Positions 9,960 to 21,459 of a DNA stretch of 64,000 nt are shown here, piece after piece (positions within the stretch are counted from its first letter, which is position 1; every line of letters begins with the position of its first letter). The translations under genes were made by a program, and so were the position numbers. The notes beneath the pieces are model-generated. The model saw nothing but the letters and a program-made list of their open reading frames with translations, ran no database searches and was not told where the DNA came from. Source of the stretch: Aplidium turbinatum (lineage: Eukaryota; Chordata; Ascidiacea; Aplousobranchia; Polyclinidae); contig OU964925.1 in the NCBI GenBank assembly GCA_918807975.1, positions 28,493,608 through 28,557,607 on the forward strand, read 5' to 3'.

Positions 9960-12900
9960 TTTTTCAGTCCGTGCGGGCTAGTTTGAAGGTGCAGAAACCT
10001 TGAAGTGGAAAAGTTAGTTCAATTTTAATGCCCATCGACCGAGATACAGAGTGTTTTTTTTTAGACAAACTCAGCAGGTTGGATGGCAGCAAGATTAGGA
10101 GAGTAATCACTGGTGTGAGACGCAGGTTTGGCAATGTTGATGTTGTTGTAACGAGAACTGCGGCACCTAACAGATACACAGTAAGCTATTCTGTTGAAGA
10201 GTATGGAAGGGCTGAGATGGCTATATTGTACGCAATGTGTCAGCTCTCTCTTCCAAGCTGGAGCCTGCCATGGCGCTTGAATGGCGCAGCGAGAGATAGC
10301 AGTTTCTTGTGCAGTGACACTAAGTGGTAGCTGTACGTGAGTAATTTGTCTAATGTCACCCCGAGATACTGTGGCTCGAAACAGAAAGACACAGATTTTT
10401 GTTAACTCTCAGTTTCACGATCAGCTTCCCAATTATGTAGATGGAAGGTTGCTGCCACAGTTTTGATTTTGCTGGAGTTTCAGTCGCCATTTCTAAAGAT
10501 AAGCCGAGAGGGTTTTTATGTCTTGGCTCTAAGTATTTTCTAGGCATTCCCACAACTTTGCATAGAGTGGAGAATTGTCAAGTTGTCCTAGTATGTGTAT
10601 TTCGTAGATTTCACAGTAGGTCGTGAGCGTAAGGTTTAGTAATCTCGACCACTAAAGCTTTTTTCATAGATTTTACAAACCTTGAGGTAGTGCAAGCAGA
10701 AAGAAAAAAATCTGCTTAACCAAGACTTGAGAGCAGAATTAGCATGGAATACAAGCTCAGAATAGACCTTAACTAGCCTTGGAGATTTGTTTAGTTTCAC
10801 TAGGCGGAGGGCGATGGTAAATTCTTCCGGAGTGAAGTTTCCAGGTTTTTCAGGGTTGAATAATTCCATTATAGGAGTGAAAATCGGTGGTAGAATTATA
10901 AACAACTTGAGATATGCAGATGACACTACCCTTTTGGCCGGGAATGCGCAAGATCTTGAACACTTAATCATCAAAGTGAAAAAGGAAAGTGAAAGGGCTG
11001 GATTGAAACTCAACATCAAAAAAACAAAAATTATAACAACTGGTAAAGCAGATAACATAAATCTCAAGATCGAAAATCAAGAAATTGAAACAGTGAATGA
11101 ATTCATATTTCTAGGCTCAAAAATAAGCTGGGATTCTAATAACTCACCAGATATAAGGAGAAGAAAAGCGCTGGGAAGAAATGCATTTGTTGTGATGAAT
11201 AGCATTTGGAAGAGCAAGGATATAAAATTAGAAACAAAAAAGAAGCTGATCAAAACTATTATATTCCCAATTGCAACTTACGGATGCGAAACATGGACAA
11301 TGAACAAAACAGACAGAAGAAAGATTGACGCATTTGAATTGTGGTGTTGGAGAAGGTTACTGCGTGTTCCTTGGACAGCCAAAGTAACAAATGAGCATAT
11401 TCTCGAACAAATTAAACCGGACATATCCCTAGAAGCTAGAATCGTCAGGCAGAAAATTTCATATTTTGGCAACATAATGAGAAGCAAATCAATGGAAAAA
11501 TACATCATGCTTGGTTTGGTCAGCGGAGGAAGAGGAAGGGGGCGCCCAAAAACAAGATGGCTTGACACAATTGTAAATGACAGTGGTATGGGAGTGCATG
11601 AATTAAAGGGGGCTGCGTGGGATCGAGAGATGTGGAGAAAGATGACGTATAGAGTGACCGAGAGTCGTAAACGACTGAACGGATGAAGAAGAAGTTTCTA
11701 GACATTGTTTGCTCTTGTGATTCCACTCGCCAGACACTTCTTTTGCAACAAGACTGGGTGTCTTGCGGTCCTTTATCTTGTAGATTCCGTTTTGCACTGG
11801 ATATTGACGAGGAAGGTTTGTTGTACGTCTAATGAGGTTGCTTCATGCTTTACGACGAGTATGAGAAGTCTATGGATTGGACCGATTCGTTCCATCGCTC
11901 AAGCTTCTTTGCATTCATTCGCTCTAGTCTGGTGGCGGTAGTGCTAGAAGCTATACTAAGTGTAGCATTCAGATAGGAGCGTTTAAAATTTTCACACTCA
12001 GAGTGCCAGCATCGTGTGTAAACTGGTTCGACGATCACAGGGATATCTAGAGAAGGGGATATGAAGGCTTTTAATACGTCTGACAATAGAAGGGCTTCTG
12101 TTTATCGTAAATAATCTCTGTTTACCGTAAACTGACAATCGGCACTGTTAGTAGTTTAATAACTCTTGTTATGATAACCTGCATTGCGCTATCAGTATCA
12201 AGCCTGGATACTCACTGCACGCTCATGGTTACTTGTTAATTCAACTACCCGTTTATTTGCTTTAAATCTGGCCTACTGCAAAGACTTTGTTAAAAAAAGC
12301 AGCTAACTTGTAACTTTTCAACTGTCTTTCCAAACAAGTATTCTTTAAATATGCTCTATGTAACATTTACTAACTGTCATCTGTAGCTGACTGTACCAGT
12401 TGCACAACAAAACTTTCTGCAATTGTGAAAAGAACTGCATGTTTTACGCACTACAAACTACCGCCCTAGTAGTGTCATAAGAATAAGGCAATCGCTGTGA
12501 GCCTTCGCATCCCCTTGTTTAGATATCCCTGGACGATCATTGAGCATTGTGACCTTTGCGGCAGATATTATGGCGCTGTAGAAGTCCTGCTACACCTCGT
12601 CTACGTTGCTCGTGTCAGGTGAAGGTAACTGTGTAGTAGGATCGCTGGTCAAGAGGTTATATTGATTCCAATTGACTTTTGTGAAGCTCTATTGCTTCAC
12701 TGATTCAATCAGGATAGGTGCCACGAGTTTCTGGCGGTAATGAGGGATGGCCGGTTTTAGGACTGAGACCTTTTGAGCACACGTCTGTCTGGAAGAAAGT
12801 TATCAACACTGGCTGCAGCAAAATCAGGATTTGCCCTTGTTCCCTAGTGACCTGAGTTGAAACTGGCTGGTTCCTTTGGGTTGTGTAAGAGAGCAAGATA

Positions 12901-13380
12901 GTTTGTAGCCGCCCAGTCAGCCTGCTACAGTCTCAATTGCTGCTGTTGCTTTAGCCCCAGTCAGTGTGCTTACAGTTAAAATCACCAGTGTAGAAGCTAA
13001 GAAGAGGACACTGGAAGGGATGATGGCGATATTTGCGAAGGTGAGACTTGTAGATATTGAAGATGTTGTAGTCTGAGACATATCTACAAACACTCAACCT
13101 CGAAACCAGCTAGAGATTGTTCAACAAAGGTCCACTTTAGGTTATGCACCAACGTGGCAATGCCGTGCTTCCTGGTTAAGGTTAACCCGGCAACCGTGTA
13201 ATTGGGGATAGCTAGTCTGTCTGTAGAGTTGCAGTGGGTCTCCTGGAGAAGGATAACGAGTGCCGGGTCGGTATGGGCAAGCTGTTCCACAACTTTGATC
13301 TGGTTTTTTATGTAACCTTCTATGTTGAGCTGCAGGATAATATCCAGGAGGCTCTGTGTTGACAAGTTGTTTTTTTAGCA
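9960..13380 (-). mobile_element. long jockey/CR1-like LINE copy, heavily decayed, split by an RTE-type LINE
   Basis: On the minus strand the copy runs in the expected order. Endonuclease N-terminus: LDIILQLNIEGYIKNQI and ALVILLQETHC at 13365-13084. Endonuclease end: LKPAIPHYRQKL near 12800-12700. Pre-RT region: CWHSECENFKRSYLNA then RWNESVQSIDFSYSS at 12090-11850. RT start: FTPEEFTIALRLVKLNKSP at 10870-10640. RT C-terminal relics lie at 10553-9960. The 12110-12440 part was not placed. Stops and frameshifts occur throughout. The other LINE at 10872-11697 interrupts it. It is in intron 3, antisense to the host gene, and is the same family as the copies at 5180-6980. Confidence 0.75.
10872..11697 (+). 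mobile_element. RTE-type LINE, 5'-truncated, inserted in the older LINE
   Basis: One uninterrupted frame encodes the RT from GVKIGGRIINNLRYADDTTL (catalytic YADD) through GLKLNIKKTKI, FIFLGSKIS, ATYGCETWTMNK and AFELWCWRRLLRVPWTAK to RGRGRPKTRWLDTI and the stop at 11684-11686. The tail is a short GAAGAAGAA run ending at about 11697, as in RTE-clade elements. The open frame shows it is younger than the LINE it entered. It is 5'-truncated: no endonuclease or earlier RT motifs precede it. Confidence 0.85.
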
Positions 13381-13761
13381 TTTTCTTGGGTTATGATGGT
13401 AAGCTACTCACAGGATGGGGAAAGAAAAATCATTTGCCGTCCATCTCAAGTGGTCAAGAGGCTAGTTTATGATTTTCTGGTGTTTTCATTCTGTAATTGA
13501 CAGACGGCACTATTAATCCATCAAATCTGAAATAGAAAACCTTGCCTTTATGACAAAACAAAATCAATTTGACTCAAGATTGGCTCTAGAACAAAGATTA
13601 TTTGCATAAACCTAGATCTATTCAGAGCTCAATCGATAACAAATGTCCTTGGGTTACATGCTTTCATCGCGATCATTTTGTTTCATGCTATATTCTATTG
13701 ATCTCTTCGCACCCGAAAAGTTATTTTAAAAACACTTCAAAACTTTCTTTATTCGTTGCAG

Positions 13762-13899
13762 ATATTTGATGGCAACACTGACAGGGACTCTTACTCTAAC
13801 AACAGATTCCCTCAACCTGTTATTGCTCGATACATTCGCCTGTATCCGCAAACCTGGAGCAACTGGATTAGTCTCAGAATGGAATTTCTCACTTGCTAA
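13762..13899 (+). CDS. exon 4: end of the discoidin domain and stop
   Basis: The acceptor CGTTGCAG opens a phase-0 exon encoding IFDGNTDRDSYSNNRF, then PVIARYIRLYPQTW, SLRMEFLTC and TAA at 13897-13899. These are the classic discoidin C-terminal elements (F.GN.D......F..P..ARYIR..P..W.....LR.E..GC), and the final Cys pairs in the family with the one at the domain start. The total spliced reading frame is 738 nt. The nearest AATAAA is at 14428-14433, after the SINE, so the 3' UTR may include SINE sequence. Confidence 0.92.
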   Translation: MFDGNTDRDSYSNNRFPQPVIARYIRLYPQTWSNWISLRMEFLTC

Positions 13900-14010
13900 A
13901 ATAACTGTTTATTGTGACTTTGTCCCAATAACGTAACACCTGAAACTCGACGCCTAATGATTGTTCAAGTCTATTAACGCAACAACCAACAACAAGATAC
14001 CCCTTCTTGT

Positions 14011-14344
14011 CCGCCCCGTTAGCTCAGTGGTTACGCGTCCGTCTCAAGATCACGCGGCGCTGGTTCAACTCTCGGAGTGTGCGGTTGAGCAACGCACTTT
14101 CAGGACTGCTCTCCAGCGGCACTTAGTGAATGGAATAATTCCCCGGTAACAACACTTCAACAATCAGAAAACTTCACTCTGCCAATCTTCAACAATCAGA
14201 AAACTTCAAAACCAAACCAAACTCTCGCTAGGATCGGCGTCGCATCAGTTACTACCGCGCCAATGGACTTGTCGCTCTGTCGATCGTTGCATTATTGGGA
14301 ACCGTGCTACTTATCTTAGCTCGTGTATTGTTGTAACTATGTTA
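14011..14344 (+). mobile_element. tRNA-derived SINE
   Basis: The head carries a pol III A box (TAGCTCAGTGG at 14020-14030) and, about 32 nt on, a B box (GGTTCAACTC at about 14062). The upstream GTCCGCCCCG looks like a tRNA acceptor end. The body contains a 19-bp unit (CAACAATCAGAAAACTTCA) twice and a GC-richer block. The 3' limit is uncertain. It lies 110 bp past the stop codon of the collagen/discoidin gene on the same strand. Confidence 0.7.
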
Positions 14345-15142
14345 TTGCTAACTATATCAATAATATCATCATCATAATTTACAAGTCAGCTATCACAAAA
14401 CATCATTAACAGAACCATTTATCACCCAATAAAGCTAACTCTATTTTTATGAAAGTTAATATTTCATATTAATGGTCCTCAAACCTGCTTTTGTACAATG
14501 CTCCAGAAAACATCTACTGAAATTTTAATGTGCTGGTGATAGCAAATAAACTCACAGTAACTTGAATTTATTGATAGGTTCAACTTATGCAACAAAATGC
14601 ATCCAGCCTACCAATATTATGAAATGCTTTGTTAGAACAACTGTAACAATAAAAGTAAGCACTGGAATGTAACTAAACTTAGTTGGTAAATCATTGATTG
14701 TTTACTAAACACAAGAAAAAATATAGAAACAAATTACTACTGCAAATAAACGGCAAGCAATATAAACGCTTCGTAATGCATGTTTACAATGGACGCCCAC
14801 GTTTCTTTTAAAGGTTTGACAAGGGAATGTTGGTGGAATCTGATGTTTATAGCACGTGGGAAAGACAATTGTTTAATAAGAAAACTTTATAAGGAGTTTA
14901 CCCTTTTGTCTACAAAAGCTTTTGTATATCAAGAAGCAAAACGAAATTAATTATTGTATTTACTTGTAAACATTGATCTTTTTCGCTTAAACTCTTGGGA
15001 CTAGGATCTATTCTTTTATCACTCACGATTGGAGATGTGGCTCCAGATCACACTCTAAAGCTACTAAAGAGAAGCACAGTCTTTTGGTATCATCCAAGAC
15101 ATGCGAACTTTCCCCTCCATTTGATGGCTGGAAAATTCTTAT
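14345..15142. other. intergenic; likely 3' end of the collagen/discoidin transcript
   Basis: Contains the AATAAA at 14428-14433. Otherwise AT-rich with no recognisable gene. Confidence 0.45.
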
Positions 15143-15562
15143 CCAGTAAACATTTTTTCTTGGCCCAACGTTGGCTGACGGTTATTCGGGTTGGCTGAGG
15201 GTAGTGTAGTTTTGCCAACTTTGCCAACTTTTGAAATATTTTAATTGAAGATACCTTCGAAGAATTATTTATGTTTGCTTCATGGTATTCCTTTTACAAT
15301 TGTAATAGGACAATGAAAATGCAAAAAAAAATTAGAATTAGGAAGTCGTTCTTGCCAATGTTGGTGTGCAGTTGTACAGAACGTTGGGCCAACGTCATTA
15401 TTTGCGGACGAACTACGTTAACCCCTTAATTTTTTTACGTTAGCCCAAAGATTTTAAAATAAGTTGGCCCAACTGCGACGAATGGTGCAAGATACGTTGA
15501 GTCAACAGAAGATATTTTACCAACTGTCACACTACGTTGGGCCGAGGTACAATGTTTGCTGG
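15143..15562. mobile_element. MITE with CCAG(T/C)AAACATT terminal inverted repeats
   Basis: The left end is CCAGTAAACATT, with CTTGGCCCAACGTTGG just inside. The right end read on the minus strand is CCAGCAAACATTGTACCTCG followed by GCCCAACGTAG. The interior repeats the word GGCCCAACG several times. The flanks TTAT and GTAT could be an imperfect 4-bp duplication. No coding content. Confidence 0.65.
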
Positions 15563-16570
15563 GTATTGATACAAGGTTGAGCAGAAAAGCTCGAAAAACT
15601 TTTTAAGCACAATAGCATTTTGCCTATTCATGTTATGTTTGTCTTGCCCAAGTTTGTGTGTGATCATCATGGCTGCAAATTGGTACATAAGCTTGAAACG
15701 TTTGATTTGTGTAAAACACAAAAACCACAATTTTCTGCGTTTGAACTAGCATCCAAAACTAAATCAAAATACATTAAGTTGGCGTTCACTAATTTAGTAA
15801 TTATGAAACACGAAAATGAATCCTACGTGTTGAACCAAAATATTATTTAGTAGAAAAGAATTTTTTGCAGACACTTTATTCGAGGTGACAATCTTTATTT
15901 TGGGTATACTTAAACCTAAAAAATAAATACAAAGAAATGAAATAGGTTCCTGAATTTTGAGATTGTCCTGCATTTTAATTGAATGCATGATGAAAAAAAA
16001 ATGCTTAAAAGGAAATTTATTACATAAAATCAAGATAAAAATTTTCTTACGTGTTTCAAAACATGTTCGAAGTGATTTTGATTCGAAAAGTTCCAATGAA
16101 AATATGTTCACGCTTTTGAATTTCTGTTGCAGTTTTTAATTGATATAACTTGGGAGACTAATGCAGAAAACACTTGTTTTACTGAAAATTGAATTTGAAG
16201 GGAACAATGAACTTGAAATTACAAATAGCTCAAACTAAAATATTCAAACTTAAAAAATATGCTAAGAAGCAAGATTTCTGTAATCGGTAATACGAAGATT
16301 CTCAGGCATGGTGAAAATTAAACGCAACCGCAATCGTCAAACTATGTTGCTTTGAGGCCATAAATTACTCAATTTGTGATCAAGTAGTCTTAGTAATTTT
16401 GTTTGTTTTGTGTCATAAGTTTTTTTTCTTGTTGTAACAGTTCTTCCCATGTTTGAGAAAATTTACTAAACAACATTTCATATTAGCTGCACTTGAGTCC
16501 TGTAGAAATTCTAGGTTGAATAAGCCATTTTTTGACAATATGAGGAAAACCTCATTCTTTTGTAGACGCT
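15563..16570. other. no gene seen
   Basis: AT-rich intergenic DNA. Short overlapping frames on both strands carry no recognisable domain. Confidence 0.45.
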
Positions 16571-16574
16571 TTTC

Positions 16575-16700
16575 TTGAGTGGTTGAATGGATACTGAGCT
16601 CAGCTCAATGAGCAAGTAGCTTATGCATTCAGTTCTAGTAGTAGAAGGTCTCAGTTTGATTCCAGGTCTGGACACAGTGAAGACAAGAGTAAAAACACGT
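16575..16700 (+). repeat. possible degenerate tRNA-derived SINE head
   Basis: AGTTTGATTCC near 16652 resembles a pol III B box, and AGCTCAATGAG upstream is a poor A box. The following ~200 bp is GC-richer than its surroundings. Weak call. Confidence 0.3.
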
Positions 16701-17998
16701 TTTGTCAAATTATGGTTCAAAAAATTGCTTTGAAAGCGCCAATGCCTGGTCGGGAAAAGACAAGTGGTTCTTTGAGTCTCCCACATTTGAGCAAGTGGCT
16801 GAAGTTGATGAATGATGAAACTGAGTAAGTGACAACTGAACAAGCCGAAACTTGGAATGCCACAAGTTAGCAAAATGAGCTTGACAAGCGATGACCAAGC
16901 TAGTCCGCTGTGAGCACGCAAATGTCATTTTCTGACTTGGGCAGTAGCTGAAATGTACTTGCTGAGTTGTCGCATGCCGAGTGGTCTGACGACAGGTTCA
17001 TTTTAATCATTCGATATCAGCTGAATATCGACGTAACTTAAACTGGACATTACACTTAGTAAACCCACAGTGACAGTCAATACGTCAGTAATCAAGGCTG
17101 CTGAATGCAAATTGTTTGATTGGGATGACTTTTCCCCAAACCGAAAAAATGTCATTACGTAATTTATGTACATCACTTGCTGCAGTTTCTTCTTCACAAT
17201 TTTGCTATGCTGCGAGAAAAAAAAATTGAAACACGCAGAGGCGCTATAGATGTGTTAAGAGTTTTTATTAAAAGGGAAAAGATTTTATTTTAAATTTTGG
17301 TGCAATGATGTAGCCTACAACGGTTGTTCGATCACTGCCTTTTGCCAATCTTGAGGTCTAAAGGTTACTTTTGTAATCTCCAAAATACCTAGGTCCATCC
17401 ACGCTATGTAACGTGATTTTAAAAAATGCATTACGACTTTAACGTGTGGCTTCCAGTAAAATTTTAAATTTGAAGGGCACTTTTGTGAAAAGACAAGTGG
17501 GCTTACATTTCCCTACCTCACATGATGTTGGATTTAATCTATTAAAAAATGTTTGCTCAGTGGTGGATTGTCGGTATAGTTTTGAAGCATTGTTTGACCT
17601 ATGATTTTTGAGTTAAAGAGCCATAACTACTGAAACTCACAAAAGTATATATTGAGCAAATTTTCAAATCTGCGCTAACGTTTTCGCCTCAACAGAACGC
17701 CAAAACGATGCAACAAATAACCATACTTGCTTGCCTCTAGAGGGCAATAAAAGAGTACTTTTAGATCATTTGGAGTTTACAGGGTGCAAAATTTTAAGTA
17801 GCCTATTTGTATATATGCGGTGTTATCATCACATCAAACAGACAACCTGACTCTGTAAACGCTTTTTTTGGAGTGTAAGCTTTGAATTGGTGTTATAAAT
17901 TATGCATAAAAGTTGTTTAGAAACGCGACACAGACGGAAATACCAAATTAGGTTATCCTATTGTTATTAAGGATGATCTGAGACAAACCTGTTTTTTT
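16701..17998. other. no gene seen
   Basis: Intergenic sequence with no recognised coding frame, RNA promoter or element end. Confidence 0.45.
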
Positions 17999-18084
17999 CC
18001 CAGACAGCAGAATTGTTATATTTGCTTTGATTCAACGTCTGCTGACGTTAAATCAATGTAAAAATGATGAATTTTGATGTCTGG
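17999..18084. mobile_element. palindromic MITE copy (85-bp fold-back family)
   Basis: Starts CCCAGACAGC and ends GATGTCTGG. The centre is TTCAACGTCTGCTGACGTTAA, imperfect about its dyad. See the finding on this family; other copies are listed separately. Confidence 0.8.
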
Positions 18085-18173
18085 TTTGTGATTAACATTC
18101 TGTATCTCAAAGTGATTTTCGAAACAGATCACATAAAAATCTAAAATATCTTGTAGGAAGAAAAGTTCAAAAC

Positions 18174-18311
18174 CACAATTTGCAATTCTTCAACCATTTT
18201 GCAATTTGCAATTCTTTCAACCACAATGTGCAAATCACAATTCTTCCAATTCTTCAACCATTTGCAATTTGCAATTCTTTCAACCACAATTTGCAAACCA
18301 CAATTTGCAAT
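18174..18311 (+). repeat. imperfect tandem repeat of CAATTTGCAATTCTTCAACCA
   Basis: About five to six variant units of a 21-30 bp motif (CAATTTGCAATTCTTTCAACC and shortened forms). It creates a short open frame with repeated CNSFNHN-type peptides that I do not regard as coding. Confidence 0.75.
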
Positions 18312-20656
18312 GTAGTCTTCAATCCAGCGTACAGTAGTTTCCTTTTAGAGCTTCCACACATTTAGATTTTATGAAATAAGTTTGCAAAGCAATTTTCATT
18401 TTTCAAAACAAAGTTCATTTCCATACAAAAAATTGAACCCACGCAGATTGCCTGGTCAAAAAATTGCAAAAACTTCCAGCGGAAACTTCAACTTGGTTTA
18501 CAGACCCCAATCGCATCTTTATGCGCAATTTTGCCGTAGAAGATACTTTTAAAATAAATAAAATAATTATGAGGTGAGGCAGAAGAAAACACAGTGTTGT
18601 GATTTACTTTACAGCTAAATTTGAAAACTAGAAGAAAAACGTTTTTTTTTTTCACCATTGCGTGTGACTAAAACATCAGAGACACTTGCAGCTGGAGTGT
18701 TATATGATTGGGTCAATGGTATTGTACATTTTAATTCAAGAAATCCTTTTTTACGGAGATATATCATTGTGAAAGGTTAAATCAAAGAATGAAGGTATTT
18801 TTCCATCCAATTGTTGTTTCTTGATTGTTGTATTCCATATAATTTGTGATTTTAGTCAAGTTTTTCGCCACATGTCTTGAGGCTTTGCTTTTGAATAGTT
18901 GTTAGTTGAGCGATCAAGTTGATGAAATGTCGATGTGTCTGCTGAAGAACTCGCTGACACTATCCGTGAGTTAGCGATCTAGTTTTGTCACTCAATCTGT
19001 CATTCCCACCACCACCCCTCTAAATTGCCACCTGTTGGCTATGTTAAGACGTTGACAGTTTAATAGCAGATGATCGTTGAATGCTAATTCAATGTATGTA
19101 AACACTACTTCATCAAAAAGTAAAATCCTTTCTAGTCTAAAGTTCCTTTGTTTTGCTCTACTGTACGTTGGTTTTTTGCTTGTGGATTTTGAGCCTTAGG
19201 GTGTCCAGTTTTTACGTTTATTTTGACAGGTCAACGGTTTAACAAACTCGCTAAAAACCGCAAAATCCCTGCTTGAGAACGAAATCGGAATTTTTATTGT
19301 CCCAGCATCATTATCAAATTATTGTTGTCACCAGAACGTTCGCATGGTTCATCCTCTGTTTGTTTTAAACTCCGATTCGAATTGAATTATAAAAAAAAAC
19401 AATATATGTGCAAAGAAAACATGCAACGCACACAGAAGTATTTGTTGAATAAAAAGCTATTTGTCTATCATCACGGAAGTTGAATTGCGCATTGTCATGA
19501 AATAAAAACCAATCTTAATAAGAATTTTTGATTTTGAGTTAAATATTTCACTTTTAATATTTTACATTTTATTTTAATTATCTTAACAACCTGTGATTAA
19601 AAGCAGTTACTCTATAATATAATGAAGTTCTAGTATATTTTTTAACTCAATATTATTCCAACAAGAGTTTGCTCCTTTCCGTGCTCCATTTCCTTTATAA
19701 AATTTAATCGACAAGAAACCGAAGTCAACCTGATGTATTATGCAAACACTTAGACAAGGACATTGCAGCCAACTAAAGTCGTCTTCTTACATCGGTTGAA
19801 CGTTGTTGAACGTTGTTGCAAACACAGTTACTCTGTTGGCTGTTTTTGAAATGAAATCATTGGCTTTCTCATTATTCTGCAACATAAACCCTTCTAAACC
19901 AATTGCTACGTCTTACCATTACTACAAATCCGGAAAGAAACAGGAAGCATTTAGTTAATATGTGGGTCCTGGCGTTATAACAGGTAATTAATTTTGTACC
20001 ACGTAGCTTCGCCGGGGTAAAACACAGTCTTATAACAAAGTTTCCTTTCTACAGAATAATGTTATTGTTAAACAATTTAAGATAAATCCTACAAACTTGA
20101 GTGGCAGGTACAGTTGGGCAAAAAATTTTGAAACATTTTTTAAGATGGTTTAAAAGCAATTTGTGCCAGCCGGAAAAAGGCAAAATTAAACCCGAAATAA
20201 TTTTGAAGCTAGTTGTGCCGCTTTTTTTGCAGCCACAAGTAAATGTATTAATAAATTGCAAAGCATTTGTGCAAAGCTTTTAAATTCACTGTAATTGAAT
20301 GTTTGGAATTTATATGTTTCAAACAGTGAACGCAATGGGCGGTAAAACGGAGTTGCTTGTCACATCACAAAGACATGAAAACTATGCAGTTCTAACATCA
20401 TGCAATTGAATATACTTTTGATTCAGACCTAAAGACACAACAAATTGAACGTGACATTTTCTTCAAGAACGAAAATAAACAATAAAAAGCATTAATAACA
20501 ATCGGAATATAAATAAAAATAAAAAATATTTCAAGCTCTGGAACCACGCGTTTTAGTTTTTGGCAAATTGCTTCAAGCAAAATGGTTGGAACGCCTGGTT
20601 AATCTAATCAAAAAATAAAGAGCCCAAAATGTAGATGATTTTATTTTACAAATTTA
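18312..20656. other. no gene seen
   Basis: About 2.3 kb of AT-rich intergenic DNA. Nothing recognised on either strand. Confidence 0.45.
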
Positions 20657-20735
20657 TTTTAAAAATTTTATATTACTTAGAATGCTTCAAGCATGCTTCA
20701 GAATGCTTCAAGCATTCTGTGTAATATTAAAAATT
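20657..20735. repeat. imperfect palindrome with repeated GAATGCTTCAAGCAT
   Basis: The left arm AATTTTATATTACTTAGAAT and the right arm ATTCTGTGTAATATTAAAAATT are near reverse complements. The centre holds GAATGCTTCAAGCAT twice, itself partly palindromic. It would fold into a hairpin of about 30 bp. Confidence 0.6.
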
Positions 20736-21097
20736 TAGTTTAATAAAACAGTCTAAAATATTAAAGAGCATTAATCATTCGCTTCTGATAAGATCACAAT
20801 CTCACACAAATTTGCAGCAAGAAGAGACGGTCGATTATGATAAATGACGTTTTGATGTAAATGGTGCTAAAACACTTTTCTTGACACCTTTGACTTATCG
20901 TCCATGATCTGCAGTCTGCTCCGTTGCGCAGTTTCAAAAACTAACGTAACCTACCACAACCACAAACGTGTTTCCAACAAAATGCTAAACAAACAGTCAT
21001 AAAAGTTGTGTATGCATCTCACTGTTACGACATCACAACTTTTGCGCGCTATCATTATGAGTTTTGCATTTCTGTTATGGTTCATGAGGGTCTATGG

Positions 21098-21459
21098 CAG
21101 GGCTACTCAACTGGTGGACCGCGGTCCGAATGCGGACCTTTTGGGTGTTGACTGTTGATGGTGGACCTTAAGTTTTTGGAAGAATAACCTCATTGCCACG
21201 TTTTAGGGTTTCTTTAAACAGATTTCTACCGGGAGGAAGCAATTTTTAATGTGGTTATCCTAGTTGCTGGGGGGCTTTGACTCTCAGACTCCCCAACGCA
21301 TTCTCAGAAATCCAATTCGAGTTACATTTCACCTACAAAAGTGGTTTAGTACAGATAGTTAACTTCCGTGGTTGCGTGTGAAATAACTTATTTACCGGAC
21401 CGTTAAAAATATTCAACTTGTCAAACTGGACCTTTGTTAAGATTAGTTGAGTAACCCTG
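21098..21459. mobile_element. non-autonomous hAT element with perfect 8-bp target duplication
   Basis: Ends CAGGGCTACTCAACTGG and, on the other strand, CAGGGTTACTCAACTAA. It is flanked on both sides by GTCTATGG (21090-21097 and 21460-21467). The interior has repeated GGACC words and no frame. An 8-bp duplication and CAGGG ends are standard for hAT. Confidence 0.88.

Noticed and set aside
10028-10330. 100-residue plus-strand frame
   Set aside because: It is the antisense shadow of a decayed LINE RT C-terminus.
16511-16921. 136-residue minus-strand frame
   Set aside because: Overlaps a tRNA-like repeat and shows no domain; likely repeat-derived.
18180-18365. Open frame with repeated Asn/His/Phe peptides
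   Set aside because: It is produced by the CAATTTGCAATTC tandem repeat and has no start context, domain or splice signal.
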